Shown piece by piece: positions 48,185 through 59,814 of a DNA stretch of 64,000 bases. The stretch lies in the NCBI RefSeq assembly GCF_016086655.4, contig NC_052136.2:9796001-9860000 (forward strand), written 5' to 3'. Each line of letters begins with the position of its first letter. Within the stretch, counting starts at the first letter, position 1. The translations under genes and the position numbers were made by a program. This DNA comes from Lepeophtheirus salmonis. Lineage: Eukaryota > Arthropoda > Copepoda > Siphonostomatoida > Caligidae. Under the pieces are notes generated by a model that was given only the letters and a program-made list of their open reading frames with translations, did not search any database and had not been told where the DNA came from.

Positions 48185-48610
48185 TTTTCCTCATGTCCTC
48201 CTTACCAAGCAATGACAGACGAGACACGCCGGCGAACAGATTGGTAGCTCTTGGCGATGAAGTACGTATCCGTGGCCTACCACGTTGTCGTGATAGCAGT
48301 TCGGAGCGAATCTAAATTTCGATGAGAAGTACTGCAGACATTCTTCTCCAATACACCCTCAAACTTCAAAGTCCATAAAGGGCAAGAGGGCCACATAGAG
48401 GCAAGCCATAAGTCAACCATATTGTTGCTGCAGAAGTTTTGGTTCTTCTTGACGCCTTAATGAACTACTTGATGTAGTAAGCAGTCCGGATGGAGACGCC
48501 AACGGTCTTTATAGCCATCTTGTCACTGACACTGGCGTGGAGAAGATCGTAGACGTATTGCCTTTTTTGTTCCTTCTCCGAGATTTTTACACTTACAGAC
48601 TCATCCCATT
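48185..48610 (-). pseudogene. mariner transposase pseudogene, N- and C-terminal pieces fused
   Basis: On the minus strand, starting near 48600: VYDLLHASVSDKMAIKTVGV and SIRTAYYIK (about 48480-48570), a clear N-terminal helix-turn-helix. About 70 bp later follows LASMWPSCPLWTLKFEGVLE (about 48345-48410), the region that normally holds SPDLNPLD; the third Asp is not kept. Then come RNLDSLRTAITTTW and FIAKSYQSVRRRVSSVIAW ending near 48190. The whole catalytic middle is missing. The same lineage is seen at 53075 and 55330. Confidence 0.8.
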
Positions 48611-49079
48611 TAAAAAAAAACTTGCTCTTTTTTCAATTGTAGCTTGGCTGCGTAATGAAGTCTCGTAACTAAAATCAAGGCGGATAACATTGTAATTACA
48701 GTAAATTTTTTCCCCCACTCTTTAGAAGCGTCCCCTAGGCCTGTTACATTTTTTATTGTCTATGAAGCTATAATAGAAAAACGGGCTTTTTAATTGTATT
48801 ATACTCCTACTCATATAATATGTAATTCTAAATGTTTGTTTGTTATAAAAGTATAGTACATTTGCAGTTACATTTATTTAGCAATTATATTCCTTTGTGT
48901 ATTTATTATGTATATGGATTTAAATATGCAAACACAAAAATAAACACATCTCCGTTCCTCAAGCTCTCATCATCATCATGTATATAAGCTTACAATAATA
49001 ACATAAAATGTTCATTTTTTAAGATTGGTTCAAAAACTAAAACTTATAAACAGTTAAAAAAGTAGAGAATATATATCTC

Positions 49080-49500
49080 TCAATGTACCCTCCATTCACG
49101 CTAGATTCGAGTCTTCAACCGCGCACTCGCCCAATAAAATAAACTCCTGAATTCTATGTCGATAGTGTTGCTCAGAGACTTCTCCGTAGTGTGAGGACCT
49201 CTGTTGACCTTTGAATCAAGGAAGCTCTAAACAAAATAATCTATCTGATTAAGTTAAAGGGAGATAAGAGATCTGTACTCCGGCACTTCCTTCCTTGTAA
49301 TCACTCCACTGGGGTCTTTGGTCTCTACCAGGGCCTTCTACAACTCTTAATCCTTTTCCCGTCGATCCCTTCTATAATTGAGACTTCAGCATTGCCAATA
49401 TTTAAATCGTTGTTTGATAATATCATACCAACAGCGGACCTACGTTCTACCTCTGAAAGTTTGAAATCTTCTGTTGTTGACTTCATGGCGATGTTGTGGC
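49080..49500 (-). pseudogene. possible mariner N-terminal fragment
   Basis: A GC-richer stretch whose minus-strand frame reads KLSEVERRSAVGMILSNNDL then IIEGIDGKRIKSCRRP (about 49340-49470). This is loosely like a mariner first helix-turn-helix followed by the basic linker. Below 49340 the frames are broken and I cannot align them. Weak call. Confidence 0.35.
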
Positions 49501-49659
49501 TATTCAGTGAAACGTATTTACGTATAATTCACAAAAAAAGGGCACCTATTCAGCAATTTCTTCATCATATATACTATGTCGGAAAATCCGAAAATCTGTT
49601 GCGCTGGATATAGTTGTTTCACACTGTATATACATATACGAACTCTGATAAAAAATAAA

Positions 49660-50235
49660 TCCTTATTTTCTAATTCCAAATTCAATCCTCATTCGATTTT
49701 GAAATTATTTTTTTTACGATATTGGTACACATATAACAGAAATTATAGAGTGATGAAGTTTTATTCAGGAGGGAGTTATCAAATCGACATAGCATAAGCT
49801 GTTGTCAAAGTGTTTTTATGCTATACTCATCAGAAACTTAATTATTTTAAAAGAATATTTTGTATGAGCATATGGGGAGGAGGGGGGGGGGGTACTACAG
49901 TTGATGTGAACTGACACGACACTAGCGTCTCATAGATAAACTATAATTATCTATGGTACATATGTTCACAACATATGTTGACAAGCCGTTTCATACAGTT
50001 ACTTATTTTTGACAGATAAGGAGGTTCGACGTCTTTTGGTGGGCTCTGCAATTTTCCACTATTGAAAAAATTGAAGAAAAAACAATATAGGTGAAAATTA
50101 ATAAAAATACTTTTGACCAATAAATTTATTGTTCTAAAACCGTTATTTTTTTTTTTTTTGCAAAATGCTAAATTCTCACAAATAAACAGTTTGTCAAAAG
50201 TTCTTAAAGAATTTACCTGTAAATTGATTTTTTCT
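49660..50235 (+). repeat. dispersed repeat R4, copy 2, with about 230 bp extra
   Basis: Has TTTTCTAATTCCAAATTCAA, TTGGTACACATAT, TTTTGACAGATAAGG, GGGCTCTGCAATTTTC and a distal block AAAGAATTTACCTGTAAATT in the order of copy 1 (6595-6930). Between GGTACACATAT (49727) and AAGCCGTTTCATA (49982) it holds about 230-250 bp absent from copy 1, flanked by similar GGTACACATAT/GGTACATATG. This is either an insertion here or a deletion there. A G10 tract lies at about 49880. Confidence 0.5.
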
Positions 50236-50239
50236 TTCT

Positions 50240-51865
50240 ATCTTTTAAATACCATTGTAAATATTCATATAAACACATGCAAACCCTAGTTTTGTTAAGC
50301 CAATAAAATTAACGTATAATCTATAGGTATAATAGCTCATTAGTCTCAAAGTTTCTACGCGCCGTCCGAATGGCACCTTAGTTTTTAAAGACGCGTTCGA
50401 ATCAGACGTAAAAGCTGTTCCAACTTTTGTTCAATGAAATTATCATTGACATAAGTAGTGTCATCATATCTCGACTCTCTTCAAAGACATCCTCTACTCA
50501 AGCACATGAGTGCTAGAAAGAAGTGCAAGTATGTATTTCTTACACATAAAACTACGCGTTGCCCAAGAGTAAAAGAAACTCTTAAGGAAAATTTTAAGTT
50601 CTAATGTCTGCATAAGACAAGCTATGTATATTTCGGAGAATTCCTTGAGCTATGATTTTATTATTTCTAGATGGAGGGAATTCGATTAAATTTAAAACAG
50701 TCATATTATTTGATACTTTAAAAGTACACTCCAAAAAAGAATAAAATTCTATTTAACTGAATAAACAGGGTAAATTCTGCAGATGAAAAAATAGATGCAA
50801 ACAACATGAGGAAAATGTAAATAAAAACAAAGATATAGTGACGTCATATGTAGTATCCTACAAAGGGGCATCTTTCGCAGGGGAAAAGATAAGAGCACAA
50901 CTATGTATCTGTCCTAAACTAACCAGTACGTTTCGTATCTTTGTTTTAAAGCTTCAGTTTGATATATGCCAACCGAATGTTTGCTGAGAATAAATAAAAA
51001 AAGAGCACTGCGTATATTTAGAACTGTACAAAAAAAAAATTGATTTTTAATATGGAAATAAGTTGTTTGATAAATGCACGCCAAATTTTAAGTAAGTGCA
51101 AAAAGGTTTTCTTTTTTAATATTTTATGTAATTGCATCTAAAAAATGGAAGAGAAATCAAGTTACACCTTGTTGACTGTCCCTTAAAAGAAACATATATG
51201 TACATATCTTATTACATTCAAATAGGGTAACAAACAAATAAACGTTCACTTCATTAATTTGTCAAAAATAAAATAGAATATTTAAAGGTAAAATTCCATG
51301 ATTTTTTTTACGAGTACTAGTATTCAATAGAAGAAAATGTCAAAAACACTTTTTGAAAAAAACCCTTAGCTTTCCTCCTTAAATATATAATAGTGTTGGA
51401 TTCAAGTATTATTCGACCTCGTTAAAAACTGGACTTTAACTTAATAGACCATTTTCTGAAAATTACTTAAATATTTCCGAAATATTATTTGAAGAATTCG
51501 ATTGAAATATTCAATCATCCATAAATATTATCTCATGTTCTTTCTAAATTTATGTTGAGTAAATCCTTGTAAATTTTGTTGCCTAGTTTTTCTGCTTTCT
51601 TCATTTTGCAACGATAATGAAAAAAGGAAATCATAGACTTGGCTGTGATGCAGTTAAAATGTTAATAACTATACATGACAACCTAAATTAATATAATTTA
51701 TTTTTGAATTGTTGTGATGTAATATTTTTTTAAACTACCAAATATTATTTAATTGACTGCCTTATTAAAGTCGTCAAACTGGCTTCATTATTCAACTGAA
51801 AGATAATCTAAAGAAAGAAGCAAAATGGTGGTTAAAATAATAGTGAATCAATAAACATATACTTC
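50240..51865. other. AT-rich non-coding stretch
   Basis: A GC-richer patch at 50345-50420 (CGCGCCGTCCGAATGGCACC) is unidentified and not clearly coding. Otherwise nothing. Confidence 0.4.
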
Positions 51866-51869
51866 TAAA

Positions 51870-51990
51870 ATATTCACTGATTCACACACCCTCAACCAAA
51901 AAATAAACCAGAATGAAACATTTTTAAAATGTGACAAGAATAAAACTTTTATATTTATATACAAAAGTTCCATTTCTATCAGTGACGCGA
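51870..51990 (+). repeat. dispersed repeat R2, copy 4
   Basis: TTCACTGATTCACACACCCT, CAACCAAAAAATAAACCAGA and AATAAAACTTTTATATTTAT, then AAGTTCCATTTCTATCAGTG, follow the R2 order of 11715-11830. Confidence 0.6.
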
Positions 51991-52104
51991 AACAAAAGGT
52001 GTACATAGCGTTCTTTAAATACTTTAAACCTATTATAATTCAAGTTGTTGATTTTTTTCCCATTGATAAATCTGACTAGTATTTTGTCAGCCCCTATTTA
52101 TTAG

Positions 52105-52197
52105 ATCAATTCCTGTCTTAAGAACGGTTTTATCAATTCCTGTCTTAAGAACGGTTTTATCAATTCCTGTCTTACGAACGGTCTTATCAATCCTTGG
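52105..52197. repeat. 27-bp tandem repeat, 3.4 copies
   Basis: ATCAATTCCTGTCTTAAGAA plus CGGTTTT repeats at 52105, 52132, 52159 and partly at 52186. Units 1 and 2 are identical. Unit 3 has two changes (A to C, T to C). Recently expanded minisatellite, no coding role visible. Confidence 0.95.
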
Positions 52198-52199
52198 GA

Positions 52200-53070
52200 C
52201 CAGTCTTTAGTACTATATGTACTTGAACTTATTAACAAAAGAATAAATAAATTTTAGTTACGTCATCAAGGATCAAACTTAATAAGTTTTTTTGACTGAT
52301 ATGCAAGACTGAGCTGGACGGGACTTACAGTCTTCAGTCTTAAATACAGATCAAAAACAAAACTTCTTTGTCTGTTGTCTTTTTCCTTAGAGTGCATCAA
52401 TTCAATGAAAACATATTTCGACTTAACTCAATACTCCTAAAACTCGAAATAAACTTGATATTCAAAAACTCGAACCAATATGCAAGCTCTCGAACTCAAA
52501 AGTTTTGATTCGAATTCAGGACTATACAAATCCAAATAATATATATTGACAAATATGCCAGAGAAAGTCTCTCAAATATTTGTATAAATGTTGTATTACA
52601 TTAACAATTTTTTACTCCACTAATGTTCATTTCGATAAAAATAGAAAACAAAGTATTTAACTTCTCATAGTTAATTTCTCTCTCTCATGTAAATGATGTT
52701 AAGTTATAAAAAAAAAAGACAATGAGGAAAAAGGAACGGAAAATATACATAAGATTGTAAAAATAACATTTTGTAAAATAACTAAAAAAATAAATAAATA
52801 AGTAACGAGAAAGTCTCACTTTTTTTCTAATTTTTCTCTCCCTTTCTTTTACTCCTATTAAATATTTTAGCCACGTTAAGAACACACCACATATTTTAAT
52901 GACATTGCATGTATACGAACATATAAATTTGTCTTCACTCATATATAGGTAAGTCGGTACAACTTTTACTCATTAATTTTTACGATCCCTCATCGTACTT
53001 ACATACTTTTTATATAAATCTCTATAGAGAGTCAATTTGACCGACCTGTGACAGAAAAATATGTCTTCTT
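52200..53070. other. AT-rich non-coding stretch
   Basis: The 85-codon minus frame at 52685-52942 is Phe/Lys/Tyr-rich and unrecognised. Nothing else seen. Confidence 0.4.
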
Positions 53071-53074
53071 TCAA

Positions 53075-53310
53075 ACGTAATTAGAGCCTTGACGGTCTGG
53101 CGAACATATTAACAGATCTTGACGATGAAGGTCGTATCCATGGCGTAAACTGCACTCATTATGGAAACTCAGAGTGCATCCAAATTTTAATGAGAGGTGC
53201 ATTCTTCTACATGACGTACTAAACTGCAAAAGTTTTGAGGGTTGCTCTCAAGGCTGGAGGAGGGCCACAGGGAGGTAGGCCAGAAGTGAACATTATTATT
53301 GTAGTATAAT
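53075..53310 (-). pseudogene. mariner C-terminal fragment
   Basis: Minus-strand pieces: VHFWPTSLWPSSSLESNPQNF (about 53235-53300), where the family has SPDLNPLDF, so the third catalytic Asp has become Asn; then NLDAL and FIVKIC with VRQTVKAL near 53085. Same lineage as the fragments at 48185 and 55330. The catalytic N-terminal part is absent. Confidence 0.75.
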
Positions 53311-53374
53311 GTCTGAGTCTTTTAAAGTGTATGGGCCAGTGTGAACAATTCATATCAATAATTGACTTCTTGGT

Positions 53375-53465
53375 GTCTTGATGTCTTGACGATGAAATTT
53401 GTGTCTTTGGCGTACCGTGCTGTCATAATGGGAGCTTCGAGGGAACTTAAATTTTAAATAATTTT
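53375..53465 (-). pseudogene. short second mariner C-terminal fragment
   Basis: The minus-strand frame NLSSLEAPIMTARYAKDTNF then IVK repeats the segment seen as NLDALxVSIMSAVYAMDTTF in the neighbouring fragment at 53075-53310. It is a separate partial copy in the same orientation, by tandem duplication or nested insertion. Confidence 0.6.
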
Positions 53466-53469
53466 CATC

Positions 53470-54200
53470 CCTAAAACTACGTAAGTAAATGCAAAATATA
53501 AACTTGCATCAATTTAATTTATAAAAGAATGGAGAATAGCATTAATAACAAACGCAAGCTAAGAGTAAGGGTATATAACTATATGATAGACGGTACAAAG
53601 CTAAGGAAATACTGCCAGTGATATTTTGCAATATTATAAGTACTACTGCCTTTAACTGGGCTTTTTTAAAAACTGTATTTAGTATTTACCATTAAATTAA
53701 TAAATAATTAGATTATTAATAACTGACAATTAATTGGTAATCGGCCAAATTGATTATCGGTCCATCAATAGTGTTAATTCTATCTTTTTACATATGAGTT
53801 TTTGAGTATCCTTTTACTACATGAAAAATACGTATAAATGCCAAATATTTAAATATGAAGGATATAAGCTAAAATGAATTAAGTCAGCTTATAAAGTAAT
53901 GTGATAAGTTTTTGACATTTTTTTTTTGATTATTTAGACTAAAGCTTAAGATGGAATCAACAATTTTGAATAGGACTGTAAATAGAGGTTTACGAGTATG
54001 TAGTATGTAAATCCGACTTTTCAATATTAAAAATCCTCCTTTACTCAGACAAACTTACATAGAATGTTCTTCAAAATGAATAATAGACTCATCTCACTCT
54101 GTATCTATTAAGGACATAACCAGGAGCTACTCCTAAGTCAATTCTCAATTCTACTCCAGGGATAACAAAGACTTACACTTATCACTAATGTTGTGATGAA
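53470..54200. other. AT-rich non-coding stretch
   Basis: Nothing recognised. Confidence 0.45.
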
Positions 54201-54204
54201 AATC

Positions 54205-54465
54205 GACATTTAAGTGTGCTCATAAAAGACAAAGAGAAACATAGAATTTTTTTTGTGAAGTTATATTTCTAAGTCCTTGTTGGATTAAGAGTATAATTGA
54301 GGATTGCCATCAGAGTCATTATTTATAGGTCCTTGATTTTTTCTTTCTTTCCCTCCCTCTTCGTCACAACTTTTTGTAGCTGATCTAATGAGACATCATG
54401 CCAGCTGATATGCTTTCTTCCAAAAATTATTCAAATTTACCATGTTGATTTACGAATTCTTTTTT
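54205..54465 (+). repeat. dispersed repeat R1, long copy
   Basis: Begins GTGTGCTCATAAAAGACAAA and contains CTAAGTCCTTGTTGGATTAA, TAATTGAGGATTGCCATCAG, TAGCTGATCTAATGAGACAT, CATGCCAGCTGATATGC and the end CAAATTTACCATGTTGATT. With 19775 it defines both ends of R1. Confidence 0.7.
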
Positions 54466-54469
54466 TAAA

Positions 54470-55325
54470 TAGTCTAAATATACACGACTTTCATTACTAC
54501 TTAAAACTTCTGAGCAAATTATCAGTGCTACTCTTCTTAATACATGAGTACTTTTTCCTTAGATGTTCCCTCCTGAAGAATGAGAGAATAATAATAAGAG
54601 CTATAATATATAATAAAAACATTTCAGATTGCAAATACACAAAGGATCGCACTCGTTAAAGGTCATATTTTTGTTTTGGAACTCTAGTTATAGTAGTCTT
54701 TTGTACCCAGAACAACACAAAATAATAAGTTTTACTTAATTTTCTTGATTGAATTACACATCCATCTATTTTTTTTCAACTTCCATGTATAACTTTTCAA
54801 GAAAAAATTATTTCAAAGTTGAATTTTAAACGGGGGGGCTTCCCCTTTTTATTCTTAAGAAATGAAGTTTTCAAACAGGGCTATAAATCATTTTTTTAAT
54901 TCTTAGGAAAAAATAGAATTTTAAAATAAAACTTGAGAAAAAGAAAGATTTTGTTTACCTCTGGGGACTAAAAAGTATTGGATTTTTATTTTACATACAT
55001 ACATAATATATGAATGCAGAAAGGACTAATTTGACGCATGAATAATTTATCTTTCGATTAGTTACAAAGTAATAAAAGTTATTCAAAGGGTACATTTATA
55101 CTTTAAGAAATATGAATTTGATTAGTTATATGTATGTACAAGGTGTTCTAGAATTAAAGTTTTATTACAAAAATTAAATTACTCACATATTTTGGTTTGT
55201 ATTAAAATATATACAGGGTGATGACTCAAAACTTGCGTTAGCATGACTAAATTACAATATTTTTTTTATTATGGAATCAAGAACAAGCAACTCAAAACCA
55301 ATTTGTGAAATGTTTAAATACTATA
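54470..55325. other. AT-rich non-coding stretch
   Basis: Two short TA-type terminus-like phrases (TACAAGGTGTTCTAGAATTA at 55136, TACAGGGTGATGACTCAAAA at 55212) could be ends of vanished mariners. No paired ends found. Confidence 0.4.
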
Positions 55326-55329
55326 TTTA

Positions 55330-55545
55330 GCATTACATTTATTCGAGACGTTCTCCTCCACAAGCAATACCAGCCTCGACACCCTGGCAAATAGATTTAC
55401 ACATCTTGAATATGGAAGCCGTGGCCATGGCGTACCAAGCTGCCACAATGACCGCTCGGAGCGAATCCAAATTTGGATAAGAGGCGCGACATACATACAT
55501 CTCCAAGACGTCCCAAATTGTAAAGTTCAGAGAGTATTTATATTT
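55330..55545 (-). pseudogene. mariner C-terminal fragment
   Basis: The minus-strand frame reads CRASYPNLDSLRAVIVAAWY (about 55420-55490), AMATASIFKMCKSICQGVEA and GIACGGERLE near 55345. This matches the mariner C-terminal pattern (SHPNLDSLRAAIxxAWxxM ... CxxFxxRVEAxIAxxGGxxE). Preceding it, FTIWDVLE (about 55510-55540) is the remnant of the VWGVLE region. No catalytic Asp remains. Confidence 0.75.
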
Positions 55546-55559
55546 CTTTTACCAGCTTA

Positions 55560-57375
55560 ATTTTGTCCTACACCCAATTGACCGATAAATAATTCAATGT
55601 ACTTGCCCTAGTTTTGAACAAGACATCTAATCACTAACTTGCCCCTATTATACAAAAATTATTTTGATATATTTTACCTCCACTACTTCTGCGATTGAAT
55701 CTAAGAATCCTTGTTGAGTTCAGGTTTACTACATTGGCCTTTCCCTCAACCATATCCTACGTTAAACTTGCATGTATAATTTTTCGAAACATTTTTTGAA
55801 AGAAGTTAAAGTCAGTTGAAGATGAAGCACAAAAGTTTATTTCTCAAAATTGTCTTTTGTAATTAATTTCTAGAGTGTTGCAATATTTGTGACTTGGCTA
55901 ACGAAAGTTTTCAACACATTACTTTTACTTTCATGACCTAAAAGTTTATAGGGCTCTGGTTATAGATCATTCTCTATTTTGGGACGGGTTGTATGGTAAT
56001 AATCAGTTATATTAGTATTCGTAAATAATTTTTCTCTTCGTCTCGTCTTTTTTTATGCCTGTTTTATCCCGTGTTGTCAGATTTTGCCTCGTTATTTTTT
56101 TGTCTTGTTTCTGATTCTTTTTTGTTTTAATGAGGCTAAGCAAGACAAAAAAAAAAGTGTCATCTTGTCCTTATATTTGTTGACTAATGCGTATTATCTA
56201 ATGTCGTATAGCGAAATTAATATTGCTCTTCAATAATTAAAACTATAGCGAATATATTGTTCATTATTCCAAAAATAAGTTAAAAATATTTATTAAAAAA
56301 ATATTTTGGCATGTCTTACCAGTTATAGGAAGCGTATTGAATTAAAGAAATCATGCGAAGAAATTACCTGAAAAAAATAAAAATAAATAATGATCACATA
56401 TTGCCACATGATTTTTTTTTGTAAAAAACAAATGTAGCTTTTGTTATTATTTTTATAAGTCAAAATACATACAAACTTTTACTTCGTCAAAAAAAGAAAA
56501 AGATCAATTTTAACAAATTATAACTCATAAATTTTTTTTTTCTTCCGATGCATAATGCAGAATTCATTTTGCATCAGGCAAAACATAAAAATCCTTGTTT
56601 ATATTCTCGTACACGTAGTTTTCACATATTCATGATAAAAAAATATGTTTCCCCTTTGTCGCATTATTTGAGATGAATTTTTAAAAATATATGTCTTTTG
56701 TATAAAGGTAAGGAATATCAATTGATTCGTAAAAAAGCCCCTTGATATTTTTTTTTAGTCATTGCAAAGAAAGATCAAAGAGAAAATGTATATATATTTA
56801 AACATAAATTCTCTGTATACTTTTTGAATGTTTTTCATCGTTGCTTATAATATTATTTCAACTTTTATATCAATTATATATGATCATAGCATAAATAAAG
56901 AGGGGATGTGTGTAAAGAAAAAAATAAGTATAGCAATAAGAGAAGAGAAAAAAAAAACCCGATTGATACGTAAGCTCTTTCTTCTTTTTTGTTCATTATA
57001 TAATAGGTCGTGATGGTGTTAACTTCCCGCCTCTGAAGTAAGCATTCTCGCCTACTTTTGGTGTCAATTGATTAAAAATTAATAATAAAATAAATAAAAA
57101 AGGATTTAGATAGTATTATTATATTTTTCATGCACGAATGCTATTTTAAACGTACATAGAAGGTTTTTCTCTATATATCAGTAATTCATTTTCTTCCTCC
57201 AAACAACCAGCTGATATTAACAAAGGTCTTAATTCCGTAGAATCATATGTCTCCCTCCCAATTTATCTCGTGCACTTACAAAAAACCATAACATAACATA
57301 GATAGGACTTATTTCAAGGTCTCTATCGATATTTAAAAATAATCAGACACATCATCTCATATGTGCAACATAATG
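55560..57375. other. AT-rich non-coding stretch
   Basis: Many A- and T-tracts. A 61-codon frame at 56828-57013 is unrecognised. No repeat matches found. Confidence 0.4.
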
Positions 57376-57380
57376 GGTTA

Positions 57381-58080
57381 TACGAGGCGTGTTCAATAAG
57401 TAAGGTGACTTTTCAAATTTTGCTGGTAACGTACATTTTGTATGCTCTATTTTTTTAAATGTTAGTACACTTACGTGTAACACATATTTACTGTTTCAGA
57501 CATATGATATAATGTTTAGCTTGTTTGTGAGATGTATAATGGTTAGAGGTATTTTCTGTGTTCGGCAATTTTTTGCTATTGAAAAACATGGATAAAATAA
57601 TTTGCATCAAATTTTGTGGAAGAAATTAAATTAAGTGCTCCAAAACACATGAAATGTTGACAATGACATACGGTGAAACTATTCTGAGAAAGAATAAATG
57701 TTTACAAGGGGTATAAGCTCTTCCAAGATGGCTGGGAAGATGCTAATGACGAGTCTTGCTCTGGAAATCCAAGGAGGTCAACAACAGATAGAAACTGTAG
57801 AATCGCTACCTGAGAAGTTGCTGAGGATATTGACATATCGGTTGGCTAGTGCCACCATTTTTTCTCTCGAACGTTTTGGTTATGAGACATGTGTCAGTGA
57901 AGTTTGGTCCGAAATTGCTTAATTTTTAACAAAATAATCGCGGAGATTTTTTGGCCAAAAATAACACCACAATCATGCCTTAGCCACCATATTAGGCCCA
58001 TGTGGCTTTTTCTTGTTCCCAAAACTGAAGAGGTATATGAAAAGACGGAGATTTACAACAGTTGAGGTTCATTTTCGCCC
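57381..58080 (+). pseudogene. mariner pseudogene of a second lineage, internally deleted
   Basis: Begins with a terminus, TACGAGGCGTGTTCAATAAG, of a type known from Mos1/GVQW-like mariners. Coding pieces: FASNFVEEIKLSAPKHMKC (about 57601-57658), LFQDGWEDANDESCSGNPRR (about 57716-57778), STTDRN, EVAEDIDISVG (about 57815-57845) and VSVKFGPKLLNF (about 57893-57923). Within 25 bp of that, FLAKNNTTIMP-PPY (about 57950-57990) appears, which normally lies about 170 residues further on and belongs after the second catalytic Asp. The C-terminal PDLAPCDFFLFPKL region is scrambled (VAFSCSQN). So the central catalytic segment is deleted. No right TIR was identified. Confidence 0.8.
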
Positions 58081-58649
58081 TTCAACCGAAGGGCGAATTA
58101 GATTTGTTCTTAAAATTGAGTGCAGATTACAATTGTACTATTTGACGAGTTATTTTTAATTTCCATCAACAAATTATTATCAATAACCCATTGGGCGTGC
58201 CACAAATTGCAGTTAAAGACACGAAAATTGCTTATCACAAATAAACAATGAAAAATTGATAGATTTTAATTGAAATATCTTAGTATGGCGAATATAAATC
58301 TGTTAAATCAGTGAAGGATTAAAATATAGCTAAAATTCTTGGGTATTTTACCTCATCCCATAAATATTAAGCCTATACTTGACTCAAATATTTTTCTTAA
58401 TGTTGACTCCCCACATTTATCCAATTTAGATGATTTTATTTTCAATTACTATTAGATATGTTCTGAGTTAACATAGAAAAAGTCTCTAGCTAAAATAAAG
58501 AAAATTAGAAATTTCAGTATACTTTTTACGTCCAATGCAGTCAAATATTTTGTTAACATATTTCAACCAATTAGGGGCTTTTTATTCACATATTTGGGAT
58601 CATTTGCAATACCTAAGAATGTGAACCAGTTTAAAAACTTCAGTTGACT

Positions 58650-58870
58650 GATAACACTGGGGAGCATTCTTTTTCTACAAATGAATTCAAGGCAATAAAT
58701 TTGAATGTAGGAATCCAAAACTGATCTCGGTTTTTTTTTCAGTCATCTGAATTCCGAAATATCTGATAATATTTTAAATCGAGACTATTATTATAAAGAG
58801 TCATTTTTACCCTCAAGAAATCCCTAAATTAAAAGTAAAATTAATAAAACTTTTATAATAGTGTTTCTAT
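58650..58870 (+). repeat. third copy of the 42.7/43.4 kb inverted-repeat arm
   Basis: GAATCCAAAACTGATCTCGG, CAGTCATCTGAATTCCGAAA, GACTATTATTATAAAGAGTC and AAATTAAAAGTAAAATTAAT match the arms at 42721 and (reversed) 43382. Outward similarity to the right arm extends further (TAACACTGGGGAGCATTC, ACAAATGAATTCAAGG). Confidence 0.7.
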
Positions 58871-59139
58871 GATAAAAAAGTGTTTTTCTGTATCTGGTTT
58901 TGAAATTGATATATATTTCTAATTTTAGGGTGAAAAATGATGAAAAACTACACTCTGTTTTAGGCCCTTATAACTTATTCATAATACATTGTGATGAGGA
59001 ATATTATAGCCTATATTATAGAAAAATATTCAATGTATAATTCAAAAAAAAAAAATTTCATTAAAAAATATGCATCTCCAAGGATTTGTAATCCATTTTT
59101 ATATTTTTTAAGTGGTTCCATTTCGAAATATTATAACAC

Positions 59140-59400
59140 TTTACTCATAGTGAAAGGATCCCTTGATTGTTTCGATCCTGATATCTCATTCCCAAGGAAG
59201 GAGTCCCCTCTACTCCCTTATTATGTATAAATAGTTTTCCTCGAAAGAATTCTCCTCCCGTCGTCCCCTGTGGAATCCGAATTCGAACATCTCTTGAGGC
59301 GGATGATCAAGTTAGAAGTATCTTCCTTCGATTACCTCAATCTTCCTTTTACGAAGCATGATGTCATGAAAATGGCATTAAAATTGGGGAAAATATGATG
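59140..59400 (+). other. coding-like island, unidentified
   Basis: GC-richer than its surroundings. One frame reads SLDCFDPDISFPRKESPLLP, one TAA stop, then LERILLPSSPVESEFEHLLR, RMIKLEVSSFDYLNLPFTKH and DVMKMALKLGK to a TGA at about 59398. A second frame across 59230-59360 (SFPRKNSPPVVP ...) is also open and repeats the SFPRKxSP motif, suggesting a small internal duplication with a frameshift. Not recognised; could be a decayed host exon or an element. Confidence 0.3.
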
Positions 59401-59810
59401 ATAATGTTTGCCTATTTGCTATTACACCCCCATAGAAATAGGATCACTACAAAATTGAACAAAAACTCTCGAAGATGCCTCTTTTTTAAATTCTTTATAT
59501 TAAAATTATACATTTTGCTATTTCAATAACTTAAAAAAATCTATTTAAATACTTTCAAAAAGATTTAAAAAGAGGTCATATTCGAAGAATATATGCAAAG
59601 GAAGTTGTTGCTTACGTGGGTTGCAATCTGCTTTTTTTTCTTTCTAACTGAAGGCTATTGTTTAAGTTATGTAAAAAATTATAAATGAAAACAAATGCAT
59701 TAAGAAATTACCTTTTTCATTTCATAATTATTATACTTAAACAAATAGCCATTAGTTTGTAAAAAAAAAAAAGAAAGAAAAAAAAGTGTGTATTCGGCTT
59801 ATAAAGTACA
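59401..59810. other. AT-rich non-coding stretch
   Basis: Nothing recognised. Confidence 0.45.
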
Positions 59811-59814
59811 AGCA

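Noticed and set aside
50345..50420. CGCGCCGTCCGAATGGCACC patch as a possible gene piece
   Set aside because: No sustained open frame or second copy in the window.
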